The position numbers and the translations under genes were made by a program. Below, piece after piece: positions 45,510-54,932 of a stretch of DNA of 64,000 nucleotides (the stretch's first letter is position 1; every line of letters begins with the position of its first letter). This stretch comes from Puccinellia tenuiflora (taxonomy: Eukaryota > Streptophyta > Magnoliopsida > Poales > Poaceae). The stretch spans positions 524,385 to 588,384 of the forward strand of contig QRDG01000063.1 of assembly GCA_012064385.1 (NCBI GenBank), read 5' to 3'. The notes beneath the pieces were generated by a model. The model did no database searches and had not been told where the DNA came from. It saw only the letters and a list, made by a program, of their open reading frames with translations.

Positions 45510-46017
45510 GTAAACTTTCCTATCTTTTGTTCCGTTATCGCCATGACGGTGGAAGTCGGTGGCGTGGGGAAAAAACATCAATCGCTCTTCTATGCTAATC
45601 AAATACAATGTATCTTGTTGAGCATATATACGAAAACAATGTTTGGTATCCTTCTTAATACACACAAAGATACACGATTCGATTTGGTTCCGTTCAATTC
45701 CCCCTTTTTTTGCGAATTCCATTTCGATACCCTTGGCTCTCACAGTTCAAGAGCACAGCTGTTCTCTTTTTTGAACGGACACAAACGACGGAGGGAGTAA
45801 CTAATTCTGAGGTTGCACCAACGTTCGGCGACAAAACTGATTGAGCAAGATATTTCCATGCCAAAATTGCGCTAGTAAAACTGGAATGAAATTTCGAATT
45901 TCCATCTAGTATCTGGTCTACCATCGATCATATATGCCATATTTAATGCGGGTGATAACATTAAAAAAATTGTGACATCAAAACTGATGACGGAGTAGTA
46001 CGATACTAGATGGAAAT
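45510..46017. other. spacer and 3' flank of the RING gene
   Basis: GACGGAGGGAGTA at 45787-45799 looks like one end of a Stowaway-like MITE, but I could not find a convincing partner. No gene is seen. Confidence 0.4.
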
Positions 46018-46626
46018 CTACTCCACGAGTGACACCGCCGGGATCGCACGTAAACCGTCGTCAGACTCAGACGACACACCAACGCCGACGGCGTGGCCGT
46101 GCCCGTTCGCGCAGTCCTCCTTGCCGGCGACGGGGGCGCGGCAGACGGGGCAGGTGGGCGCGCGCGTGAGCAGCCAGCGGTCGACGCACTCCCGGTGGAA
46201 CCCGTGGCGGCACGCCGGGAGCACGCGCACCTCGTCCCCGGCCGCGTACTCCGCCAAGCACACCGCGCAGTCGTCGGCATCCACCTTCCGAGCGCCGCTA
46301 GCGTCGGGCGGGTGATGCAGGACCTCCGTCGATCCGGGCGCCAGGACGACCCGCACGGGGATCCCGTCGAGCGCGCGCTTGGTGTCCTCCGTCGATCCGG
46401 GCGCCAGGTCGTGGTCGTCGCCGGGTGCGTGGGCGTGGCCGCTGCTGCTACCGACGCGTGGAGCGCGGAGGCAGCCGTAGAGCAGGCTGAGCGCGAGGTA
46501 GGAGAGGCTGACGACGAAGAGCACGGTGGTGGTGGTGGCCAGCGCCTTCTCTAGGTGCGCCTGGTCCGCCGGCGAGGGCTCGGCCAGGAGGCGGCGCGCG
46601 GCCCAGCACCCGCCGCACGGTTGCAT
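46018..46626 (-). CDS. ATL-type RING-H2 finger protein, probable E3 ubiquitin ligase
   Basis: Single exon on the minus strand, 202 residues, ATG at 46626. Residues about 28-52 form one hydrophobic membrane segment. A variant of the ATL GLD motif (ALDGIPV) precedes the RING-H2 domain: C120, C123, C139, H141, H144, C147, C159, C162, with the E2-contact Trp at 151 and Pro at 160. ATL proteins pass ubiquitin from an E2 to targets at membranes, often in defence or stress responses; the target here is unknown. The spacing between the sixth and seventh ligands is 11 residues where most ATLs have 10. APGSTE occurs twice (76-80 and 96-101) because of a roughly 20-nt direct repeat. Intronless structure and length fit the ATL family. 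Confidence 0.92.
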   Translation of the reverse strand: MQPCGGCWAARRLLAEPSPADQAHLEKALATTTTVLFVVSLSYLALSLLYGCLRAPRVGSSSGHAHAPGDDHDLAPGSTEDTKRALDGIPVRVVLAPGSTEVLHHPPDASGARKVDADDCAVCLAEYAAGDEVRVLPACRHGFHRECVDRWLLTRAPTCPVCRAPVAGKEDCANGHGHAVGVGVSSESDDGLRAIPAVSLVE

Positions 46627-46875
46627 GGTGTACAATCTGTCTGTGGTGCCGCTGTCCGATGATCGGCCTGGCTTGAGTACGAGGTTGTGTGGACTGTTGA
46701 GGAGACGCGTGCTTTTATGACGGGATCGAGTAGGAAAGTACGAGCTGTACCTGTACGCGGTGGGAAGAGGAGGAAGCTTCCTTCCTAGCTAGGCGAAGAG
46801 AGACCCGGCCAGTCCGTCCGTCTCTACCGTTTTGGTCGAGCCTAGACGGTACGTGCACACCCGCCGCACTGCATC
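46627..46875. other. promoter region of the ATL gene
   Basis: Short mixed-composition stretch between the ATG and the poly-T tract of the neighbouring retroelement. Apart from the TATA candidate nothing is clear. Confidence 0.4.
46711..46718 (-). promoter_or_regulatory. possible TATA box of the ATL gene
   Basis: CATAAAAG on the minus strand lies about 87 bases before the ATG, which would give a leader of roughly 55-60 bases. Confidence 0.4.
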
Positions 46876-46878
46876 GGA

Positions 46879-47815
46879 GTTTTTTTTTTTTTTTTTGAGA
46901 AAACCTAACGTATATTCATAGAGATAAGAGTACAATACGGATTACATACGCAGGTGTACACCCTTGGATACACAGCACAGACGCAACAACAACGAAGAAG
47001 ATGCTGAACCACCACACTAGCTTCGATCCTCCACCGCCAGCGACACCGGAGAAGAAGAAGGGAAACCTCCACAGCACCCAAAGGAGAGAGCACCACCACG
47101 CCTTCGAAAACAAGAGTCGCCCGACGAAGCCGCTGGAACCTAAAACGATGAAACGCCCATCGGCCACGGAGCTCTCGATCCTGGATCCAGCGAAGCCGGA
47201 CCGGCCACCATCGCAGCACCACCCCTGCGTCAGGCTTGAAACCGGGCCGCCGTCACCTCCATCGCCATCCTGCAAAGAAAGAGGGGAACGGGGCCAGCTC
47301 CACCTGCCACGCTAGCCTCCCAGACTCCACGACGAGGACGGAGCACTCCTCGCCGTCGCGGAGAAGAAGCCGGGAGACAAAAGCTCCACGGCATGGTCAC
47401 CACCTCCGGCGCGGTGACCACACCCAGAGACAGAACCGCCCGCAGGACCCGCAGATCCGCGAGCACCAAAAGCTAGCTGCTCACCGCCGAGAGCACGGAG
47501 GCCGTCGACGCAGAGGAGGAGGAAGAGCAGTAGCACCAAACTCCACCCCGACAGCATCCCTCCTACCACCGCGCCGCCGGCCGGAGACCCAACTATACAC
47601 CCTATGTACACGCCAAGCATAGATCCGGGGTTCCCCCACCCTCCCGCCGCCGGAGCGGCCGACGGAGGGGGAGGGAACCCACGGCCACGCCGACGGACGC
47701 GGGGGCAAACCGGGATCGCCTCCCCTTCGCCTCAGAGTACTGTAGCTGGGGAGAGGATAAGGGAGAGACTCGTTCTGGCCAGACTTGGTGGTTTTGTCAG
47801 TGCATGGTAACTCCT
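46879..47815 (-). mobile_element. probable 5'-truncated LINE, minus strand
   Basis: Begins with about 17 T (an A tail on the minus strand), followed by the inverse of a LINE-like end, TCTATGAATATACGTTAGG. The body is GC-rich with Val/Gly/Leu-rich frames on the minus strand that lack a recognised domain. No TSD was found, so the left limit and class are uncertain. Confidence 0.45.
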
Positions 47816-48460
47816 CCTATGTTCGGCAAGGCCAAAAATAGACTAGAGTCACTACAAATTATGGATTCCCTAATTCTCTACGGTTTTCAATGGACTCCTC
47901 GAATCTTTCTCTCTAAATATTACACCGACCTATAATTTGTCTATTTCTTATAACTTATGAAGTGTAGTACCAAACATATCTAATAATGACCATATGTGTA
48001 TGGCTGTGTACATCAACCGATGCATGGGCATATGTGGTTTTACTTATTTTCGAAAAAAAATCCAATATGTGCACAAAATTAAAAATTGGAATTGTCTAAT
48101 TCTCAATCAACATAGACAGTTCATGGAGATATTTTGGCGAGTGAGCGTTTTGTTTTATAGCTAAAAGTGATGACATAGAGAGAAGAGATGACCCAGTTTA
48201 TAAGGAAAACTGGGTCTAAAAACTATACAGACTGTACAATGTCTTGTTTATAAGAAAAACATGGCCGAAAAACCGCACAAGCAAGGAGTAATTGGTAATA
48301 CTATTACGTATTAGTTGGTGTGTGTTCTTATAATTAAGATCATGAGAAATTGTCACTCTTTCTCCCACAGGTCGTAATTGTAGCATTCTTCACTACTCGT
48401 TATCATGTTGTGAACGGTGACACACGTTGACTTTTTTTTCTTTATCCAAAAAATTAATAG
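47816..48460. other. AT-rich spacer, no gene seen
   Basis: Two near-copies of GTTTATAAG(G)AAAA lie at 48196 and 48245. Nothing else is supported. Confidence 0.4.
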
Positions 48461-48469
48461 TCCGGTGCA

Positions 48470-49060
48470 GGAGCAATGGCAAAACAAGTATGTCGAATTC
48501 CAAAGGCTCGTTCCATTTCCTTCTTAAATGTTTCTTGAAGTTGGGCAAAATTGTGTTTTTCCTGCCTTGTGGAGTCTGTATAGTCTTAAAAAATGTGGTC
48601 CATGTGGGCTAATTTACACCTCCAAGATAACGTCCCATTGCATAACGGTGACCATCAATGATGTACTTCAGCGCTGGAGTCGTCCCTTCGACTTATGGGG
48701 ATGGTGGTATGAATACCTCATCGCTCATAGGAACGCATACCAAATCCGACTGTTGTGAAGCAACAGTTTCTACTGTGATTGTGGGATCTCTCACATGATT
48801 AATATACATAATTTGTTGTGTTGCATGCAGGGCAATTTTTTGGCGTTCCCAGTCATCCCGGAAGAAATTACCTCTCCCGCGTCTCAAATTGCAAGCAGCT
48901 TTTATGTACTCCCAAAGACTTGGATGATAACTCTTGTAAATCTTCGAAGACTATGAAATATGCCAATACTCCATAGGCTAAGCATTCAACTGATCGATCC
49001 ACAACTGTGTGGCTCATGGGTCTGTTGTTAATAGGACACTCATAGTAGTTTCTACTCATT
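48470..49060 (-). pseudogene. decayed transposase-like fragment, PIF/Harbinger candidate
   Basis: On the minus strand from 49060 downward, one frame reads YYECPINNRPMSHTVVDRSV and later QKIALHATQQIMYINHVRD. Toward 48660-48500 another reads YIIDGHRYAMGRYLGG followed, after a stop, by PTWTTFFKTIQTPQGRKN. The last block resembles the YLVDGIYPxWxxFVKTIxxPQGxK stretch of Harbinger transposases. Several stops and shifts make it a pseudogene. The first part is not clearly assigned. Confidence 0.4.
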
Positions 49061-49347
49061 TATTTCTATCAGTTTTATGGCAAGATATGAACAAATATAG
49101 TTAACACGGCATGTTATAAAAAATAACATGGCAAAAAAATGTTTCAAACAAAAGAAAAACGCGCACCGCAGCGCTAAGACAATTGGGTTTTTTTGTTTGA
49201 GGGAAGGAGGAGAATTGGTGGGAGGCCCATACTTGGAGACTAAACATGCGTAAGCCCATTAGCAGCGCAGCACGCTCTGTGCGAGCCCGCAAAAACGAAA
49301 ATGGAAGCCTTCAGTTGCACGTGGGCTTATAGTTCTGCTTCCTGGCC
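49061..49347. other. spacer, no gene seen
   Basis: Mixed composition; nothing recognised. Confidence 0.4.
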
Positions 49348-49900
49348 GTGCACCGCTGCCCTTTGACGACTGTAATGCTCAAGGAAACTGGTCAACTCCG
49401 GGAAATCCTATATGCCGCATTCTGCGGCATATACGATTGGCACCGCACGCAGAAACGCGCCTCGTGGGCCGGCCCACCAGTACGCCGTCGAGGACGAAGA
49501 TGGGAGGCGCAGATGGCCGATGATCTTAGCGTCGACGAGCGCGACGACGACGAATCCGCCGGCGACCGGAGGGAGCCGCGGTGGAGGAGGAGGAGGGTGA
49601 GGATGGAGCGAGGCGGAGCCGAGCTCTGGTTCTTAGGGGTGGGGGTGGGGTGCGGGTTAGGGTTAGGGGTGGGGTGCTCACCGGAGAAGGAGGTGCGAGG
49701 GGGGCTTAGAGGGATGGTCGGGGGCGGTGGTGGACCGACGGAGGCGGCGGCTCGGGCAGGGCGGGGCGGCGAGGCGGTCGCGGTAGCGCCGCCGGCCGCG
49801 GGAGGCGGGAGCAGGCGGTTACGGCCGGCGGCGGCTGCGGGGGCGAGCATGGTGCTGGACGGAGGCTGGAAATACCAACGCGGAAAACAGCAGTAGCACG
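49348..49900. other. GC-rich island with possible first-exon fragment (minus)
   Basis: The stretch is about 70 percent G+C. On the minus strand an ATG at 49850 opens an Ala/Pro-rich frame (MLAPAAAAGRNRLLPPPAAG) that could be a transit-peptide-like N-terminus. TCCGGTGAGCACC at about 49670-49685 could be a splice donor. No later exon is seen. A 17-base telomere-like GGGTTAGGGTTAGGGG lies at 49653-49669. It may be a captured gene fragment or a gene promoter. I do not name a product. Confidence 0.35.
49409..49433. other. perfect hairpin, 11-bp stem, 3-base loop
   Basis: TATATGCCGCA, loop TTC, then TGCGGCATATA. It marks the edge of the GC-rich island. Confidence 0.8.
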
Positions 49901-50037
49901 TGTCACAGATTCACATCCTGGCTAGCCACAGGTGCCGCCGTGGTCAAGACAAGAGCTACACCGACGACGGTGAGGTGTGCTCCGCTCGATTTATCTGGCT
50001 TGCCGATACTGAAGCTTACCGTAGCTGCTCTGAACAA

Positions 50038-50136
50038 GTACTCCTCTCCAATTTATAAAAAATATCGTCCATTTTGTACTAAATTAATATAAATTTATAT
50101 TATTGGGTGACATTTTTTATAGATCGAAGGGAGTAT
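50038..50136. mobile_element. Stowaway-like MITE, about 95 bp
   Basis: CTCCTCTCCAATTTATAAAAAATATCG is the imperfect inverse of ACATTTTTTATAGATCGAAGGGAG, with TA at both sides. Confidence 0.75.
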
Positions 50137-50860
50137 AATTTTTTGTACGTAATATTCGAGGGTTATTCTAAATCTAACGGTTGCACATTTACTTCATAGA
50201 ATCTTGAGCTGAAATTTTGAACTGCAAAGCGTATCTTACATGTTTATTGCAGAAATTATACTTATTAGTTAAAAAAGTAGTATCAGTAAACATCGAAAAT
50301 ATGTTGTGCACATGGATAACATCGCATCTGATATGTAAACTAGATAATTAAAAAAAGTAAAAAATTTGAAATTGTCATTCGGTCAACATGATTAAGTATT
50401 ATAGCGGTACAAAAAAATCGTCAAAAAATGACTTTCATTACACGTGGGTCAAAGATTTTCCCGAAAAAACACCATATACAGACTATAATCTTCATAGATT
50501 TGTCTTTTCATCCTGAAATCAGTTAGGATCATTTACTAACCAAACTTTTTATACGAGTATAATATTTAATTATTTTTAGCGCAAAACAAATTCAGAATTT
50601 TTTGACCTTTTCTTAAATTTCTAAAAAACAATGCATATCAGATACGCCAGTACCTTGCGTGTTGCGCTCTCAATGGATAAGATTTATTAGTAAGAGAAAA
50701 GGCCCCGATTTGGTGATTGATTGGGACACACCGTATTCAAGTGGGCACCATGTGCCTCGTGTCCTGCATAGTTGTTGTCGTAATTTCGCCACATGTTTGG
50801 TCGGATCATTCGTGTTGAAATAGTTTATCAAGCATCTAATCTCACCCAATACACGGATGA
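50137..50860. other. AT-rich spacer, no gene seen
   Basis: No coding frame, repeat pair or structured element could be supported here. Confidence 0.4.
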
Positions 50861-51097
50861 TTGAGTGCTGACTTAACAAAAATCTAAGAACAAGGAGTAA
50901 ATGCTCGATCGTAACGCTTGCTCGTCAGTGATCGTAACAGCATTACAACCATTGATTGGACCATCAAAGAACATTGGCGAGCTTAAAACCATCTTTCTTT
51001 ATTTTTGCGAACAAACTGAAATCGTCATGTTTAATACGTAATCAAGGCTTGCCTTCCTGTTACCAACGAGTTGACACGTGACCGTTATTGGCCATTG

Positions 51098-51326
51098 ATA
51101 CTCTCTCCGTCCAGAATTACCCTATGTTCTGGATTTGGTTAAAATTAAATTTTAATTAAACATATAGAAAAAAATATTAACATCATAATACGAAACGCAA
51201 ATAATATGATAATATTTATTTTATTTTTGTTTCGTATTGTAGATGTTGATATTTTTTTCCTATATGTTTAGTCAAAATCTATAAAATAAACCCAAAATAC
51301 GGGGTAATTCCGGACAGAGAGAGTAT
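51098..51326. mobile_element. Stowaway-like MITE, in duplication unit 1
   Basis: ACTCTCTCCGTCCAGAATTACCC is the inverse of GGGGTAATTCCGGACAGAGAGAGT. The inner arms GATTTGGTTAAAATTAAA and TTTAGTCAAAATC also pair. TA borders are present. Confidence 0.8.
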
Positions 51327-51809
51327 GTATGACCATCGTTTTCCCTTGAGTCGGCCGATCAAGGAAATAATTTAGGAGGGGCAAGGATGTGCTACATGGT
51401 GGAAATTTCTTTGCTAAGTGAAGACAAACAAGTAATTAGTCCTTCTATTGCAAAGAGACTACACAATGGAGTGAATGGAGTGGGGGCAATATTGCAGGGA
51501 GACTACACAGTGAATGGAGTGATTGAGTGCTGACTTAACAAAAATCAAAGAACAATGAGTAAGCGTCAAAAGTTACCTCATGTGATCTGATCTTAGAGTA
51601 GAAAAGAATCGTGAAATGCTCGATCGTAAAGCTTGCTCGTGAGTGATCGTAACAGAATTACAACCATTGATTGGACCATCGAAGAACATTGGCGAGCTAA
51701 GAACCATCTTTCTTTCTTTGCGAACAAACTGAAATCGTCATGTTTAATACGTAATCAAGGCTTGCCTTCCTGTTACCAACGAGTTGACGCGTGACCGTTA
51801 TCAGCCATA

Positions 51810-52049
51810 GATACTCTCTGTGCCCAGAATTACCCTACATTCTGAATTTGGTTAAAATTAAACTTTATAAATTTTGATTAAACATAGAGGATAAAATATT
51901 AACATCTATAATACGAAACGCAAATAATACGAAAATATTTATTTTTATTTTTGTTTTGAATTATAGATGTTGATATTTTTTTCCTATATGTTTAGTCAAA
52001 ATCTATAAAATAAACCCAAAACGGGGTAATTCCGGACAGAGGGAGTATG
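51810..52049. mobile_element. Stowaway-like MITE, in duplication unit 2
   Basis: Same element at the same relative place as 51098-51326, ending CCGGACAGAGGGAGTA. It was therefore present before the duplication. Confidence 0.8.
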
Positions 52050-52184
52050 TATGACCATTGTTTTCCCTTGAGTCGGTGGATCCCGATATAATTTAAGAGG
52101 AGGCAAGATGTGCTACATGTTGGAAATTTCTTTGCTAAGTGAAGACAAACAAGTAATTAGTCCTTCTATTGCAAAGAGACTACA

Positions 52185-53615
52185 CAATGGAGCGGGGGCA
52201 ATATTGCAAGGAGACTACACAATGGAGTGGCGGGGTTGCCCCCACTGTCAACATGTTGGATCCGCCTGTCTTGAATATCTTGCAATATCTTGTCATGAAT
52301 ATCTTGCAATAAGTTACTAATAAAGATGCTATATGCACCAATGGATGCAGGGCTATGTTTTGTTGGAATTTACTAGTATTTACTAGTGGGCCATTGGCCC
52401 AATAGCCTAATAAATTCTGAAATTCTCATGGCCCATTCATGCATGCAAGTGGTGTGACTAAAGTTTAGTCCCATACTGCTAGTTGGATGAGAGTTGCACT
52501 AGCTTATAAGGTGAGCTCTACTAGCACTTGTATAAGCATAGAAAAGAGAGAGAATAAGAGAATGCCACACGCGCGCTCCTCCTCCGCCGCCCGCCTCGCC
52601 TCGCCTCGTCACGACACGACACGTCACGACGCGACGCGGGTTGAGGGAATGAGCCAGCCGTTTCCGATTCTTTGGATCGTGGGGCTGTTACCGACTCGAA
52701 CATGGGGCTACAGGCTGAGCGAACCCTAGCCGACTGTGAAAAAACATATGGTTTCTCGTCGTTCCAGTTCCAGAACCTTGCGCCACCGTTTTCCAAGTCT
52801 TCTCCATCCCGTCTTCCGGCGTACACCGCTAGGCGGGACAGTAGGCCTCCGGAACCCCGCCTCTCGTGATCCTGTACGGGAGAGAGGCGATCAGGTTTTT
52901 GGGGAGCGCACTCGCGCGACTACTGGCTGGGACTTCTTCCCCAACGACGATTTCTTCCCCGACATCGACAACCTCCCGCTGTAGTGTACGTGTTTCTGTT
53001 CTTCCTCTTTGAGATCTTACTACAGTTCTTATTCGTACTATTGGCTGTAGATTGGATCTGTATCTACGGTTTTAATAGATCACATATTTACTTTATTAAT
53101 TGTTGTTCTAGTTATGAATAGTTTCCTATTTTGTTGGATTAAATCATATGCTGAATTGCTCATATTTTCAACATGTTTTCCCATTTCGAAAAAAAAAGAC
53201 TACACAATAGAGTGGCGGCACTTGCCCCAACTGCCAACACGCTAGATCCGCCCGTCTTGAATATCTTGTCATAAATATCTTGCAATAAGTTAATAAAGAG
53301 GTTGTATGCATTAATCGATGCAGAGATCGGGGCTATGTTTCCCCATTTCGAAAAAAAGGAGACTACACAATGGAGTGGGGGCAATATTACAAGTAGACTA
53401 CACAATGGAGTGGCGGGGGTTGCCCCCACTATCAACACGCTTGGATCCGTCCGTTTTGAATATCTTTCAATATCTCGTCACGAATATTAAGTTACTAAAG
53501 ATGTTGTATGCATCAATCGATACAGAGACCGGAGCTATGTTTCCCCATTTCGAAAAAAAGAGACTACACAATGGAGTGGTGGCGGTTGCCCCCACTGCCA
53601 ACACGCTGGATCACC
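52185..53615. repeat. array of about 165-bp units (GACTACACAATGGAGTGG), four copies
   Basis: Each unit runs from GACTACACAATGGAGTGGCGG through TGCCCCCACT, CAACACGCT, TTGAATATCTTGC and GGGCTATGTTTCCCC to CATTTCGAAAAAAAG. Units start near 52213, 53198, 53395 and 53562; the last is cut short. The first is split by a solo LTR. Extra GACTACACAATGGAG words at 51467 and 52180 link the array to the 662-bp duplication. The A run at each unit end suggests a retroposed origin, but no tRNA-like boxes are seen. Confidence 0.85.
52361..53173. mobile_element. solo LTR, 813 bp, TSD TGTTT, copia-like
   Basis: Starts TGTTGGAATTTACTAG and ends TATTTTCAACA, the TGTTGG...CAACA ends usual for copia elements. TGTTT stands at 52356-52360 and 53174-53178. 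Removing it rebuilds GGGCTATGTTTCCCCATTTCG exactly as in the other array units. The frames inside are LTR leader sequence, not genes. Confidence 0.93.
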
Positions 53616-53891
53616 AACACCCTTTGCTTATTCCTTTGTACTGTACATGCAAATGTGTAATTCTGTCACAGTATGTACAGTAAACCCCAGATACGACATC
53701 AACACGATTCATCCATGGTAAAGAATGCCCACACGGCCACACGCACGCACGCACGCACACACTGCTTCTGCTCTGCGCTGCACACCACCCACCCACGGAC
53801 AGAGATTAACCCGACAACAAGACAGAGATTAACCCACTAATCGCGCGCGGCCACCCCTCTAATTACTACACGAATCCGTGCATGCACGCCG
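53616..53891 (-). other. 3' flank of the PLC-like gene
   Basis: Contains an ACGC microsatellite at 53738-53762 and a direct repeat of GACAGAGATTAACCC at about 53798 and 53821. It is probably the 3' UTR. Confidence 0.45.
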
Positions 53892-54902
53892 TCACGCGGC
53901 GCCGTCGACGCGGGCCTTGGTGACGCCGGCGCAGGCGTCGACGAAGTCGCCGTCGATGAAGTCGGTGGAGAAGACCTGCAGCCTGTCGCCGAGGCCCTTG
54001 GCGAAGACCTCGGCGAGGAAGAGCCTGGCGTATCCGTGGATGCGGCGCGTGACGGGCTTCACGCACAGCACCGGGTTGTCTGCCTGCGGCGTCACCGTGT
54101 TCTCCACCCGGTAGAAGTACCGCCGGTCGGCCACGGAAGGCTGCTGGCCGAGGAACTTGAGGTTGCTCTCGAACTTGGTCTCCGGCAGGTCCGTGTCGAT
54201 CCAGTTGTCCCTCAGGTATCCCGCGCTCCACAGCGGCTCGCCGTGGCCCGGCGCCGGCGACTTGCGCGGCTTCCACACGCAGATGACCCGCCGCGGGAGC
54301 ACCTCCGCGACGGTCTTCCAGAACACGCCGTCGTCCTGGCGGATGAGGTTCTCCTCCCCGAGCTGCTCCACGAGGTACTTGGCGAACTCCGGCGGGTCGT
54401 CGTGGCCGAACTCGGTGCGCACCTCCAGGACCACGAGCTCCGACACGGTCTCGGCGAGGAACCGCTTGACGTCGGCGAGGACGACGTCGACGGAGTAGGA
54501 GGCCAGCACGCCGTGGCAGACGCGGCGCTCCTCCTGGACGCGGACGTCGATGAGGCGGCACCCCGTGGCGAGCTGGTCGTAGACGGAGAGCGACTGGCAC
54601 TGCGCGAAGGGGCGGGTGATGAAGGGGATGCCGATCTTGTTGGTGGCGGAGTCGTGGGAGCCCGGCCACACCACCTGGTGCACGCGCAGGCGCTCCGGCC
54701 GCAGCTCGGACATCCAGGTCTTGCGGTCGGCGGGGCGGTGGTCGGAGCCCGGGAAGGCGCAGTCGCCGCCGGACGAGCAGCGCGTGGCCAGCGCAGTCTT
54801 CTGGGTGGTGACCAGCTTTCGGCGGTCCACCTGCGCCGAGAAGAAGGCGCCCATGGCGTCAAGCGGGTTCTTCTTTTTCTCGTTGCTATTGGGGGAAGAC
54901 AT
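53892..54902 (-). CDS. PI-PLC X-domain containing protein (PLC-like phosphodiesterase)
   Basis: Single exon on the minus strand, 336 residues, ATG at 54902 and stop at 53892. The PI-PLC X domain covers about residues 70-320. The two catalytic histidines expected for this fold are H83 in PGSHDSATN and H130 in VCHGVL, with the supporting acidic positions D119 in LIDVRVQ and E160 in VLEVR. There is no Y domain, EF hand or C2 domain, so it is not a classical plant PLC but the short, bacterial-like class. The substrate is probably a phosphoinositide or glycosyl-PI, by family only. No signal peptide or membrane segment is visible, so it should be cytosolic. The frame is open upstream of 54902 but offers no ATG. 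Coding DNA is GC-rich, as in many single-exon grass genes. Confidence 0.88.
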   Translation of the reverse strand: MSSPNSNEKKKNPLDAMGAFFSAQVDRRKLVTTQKTALATRCSSGGDCAFPGSDHRPADRKTWMSELRPERLRVHQVVWPGSHDSATNKIGIPFITRPFAQCQSLSVYDQLATGCRLIDVRVQEERRVCHGVLASYSVDVVLADVKRFLAETVSELVVLEVRTEFGHDDPPEFAKYLVEQLGEENLIRQDDGVFWKTVAEVLPRRVICVWKPRKSPAPGHGEPLWSAGYLRDNWIDTDLPETKFESNLKFLGQQPSVADRRYFYRVENTVTPQADNPVLCVKPVTRRIHGYARLFLAEVFAKGLGDRLQVFSTDFIDGDFVDACAGVTKARVDGAA

Positions 54903-54923
54903 GGCCGGCAGCTCACACCCCCC

Positions 54924-54932
54924 TATATATAG
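54924..54932 (-). promoter_or_regulatory. TATA box very close to the PLC-like start codon
   Basis: CTATATATAG on the minus strand lies only about 22-30 bases upstream of the ATG at 54902. Transcription would then begin at about that ATG. Either a different promoter is used or translation starts at the next Met (54854, MGAFFSAQ). Confidence 0.5.

Larger units (their letters stand above)
50861..52184. repeat. tandem duplication, two units of 662 bp
   Basis: TTGAGTGCTGACTTAACAAA starts at 50861 and again at 51523. The two units stay alignable throughout: CTCGATCGTAA, TACAACCATTGATTGGACCAT, CAAGGCTTGCCTTCCTGTTA, the MITE, and TTTCTTTGCTAAGTGAAGAC. They differ by scattered bases and small indels such as 51577-51620. 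Confidence 0.9.

Noticed and set aside
46093..46554. Plus-strand protein opposite the ATL gene
   Set aside because: Antisense shadow; the RING-H2 ligands are only on the minus strand.
47001..47708. Pro/Arg-rich genes on either strand
   Set aside because: Frames on both strands are open because of GC content; the region looks like a retroelement fragment with a poly-T start.
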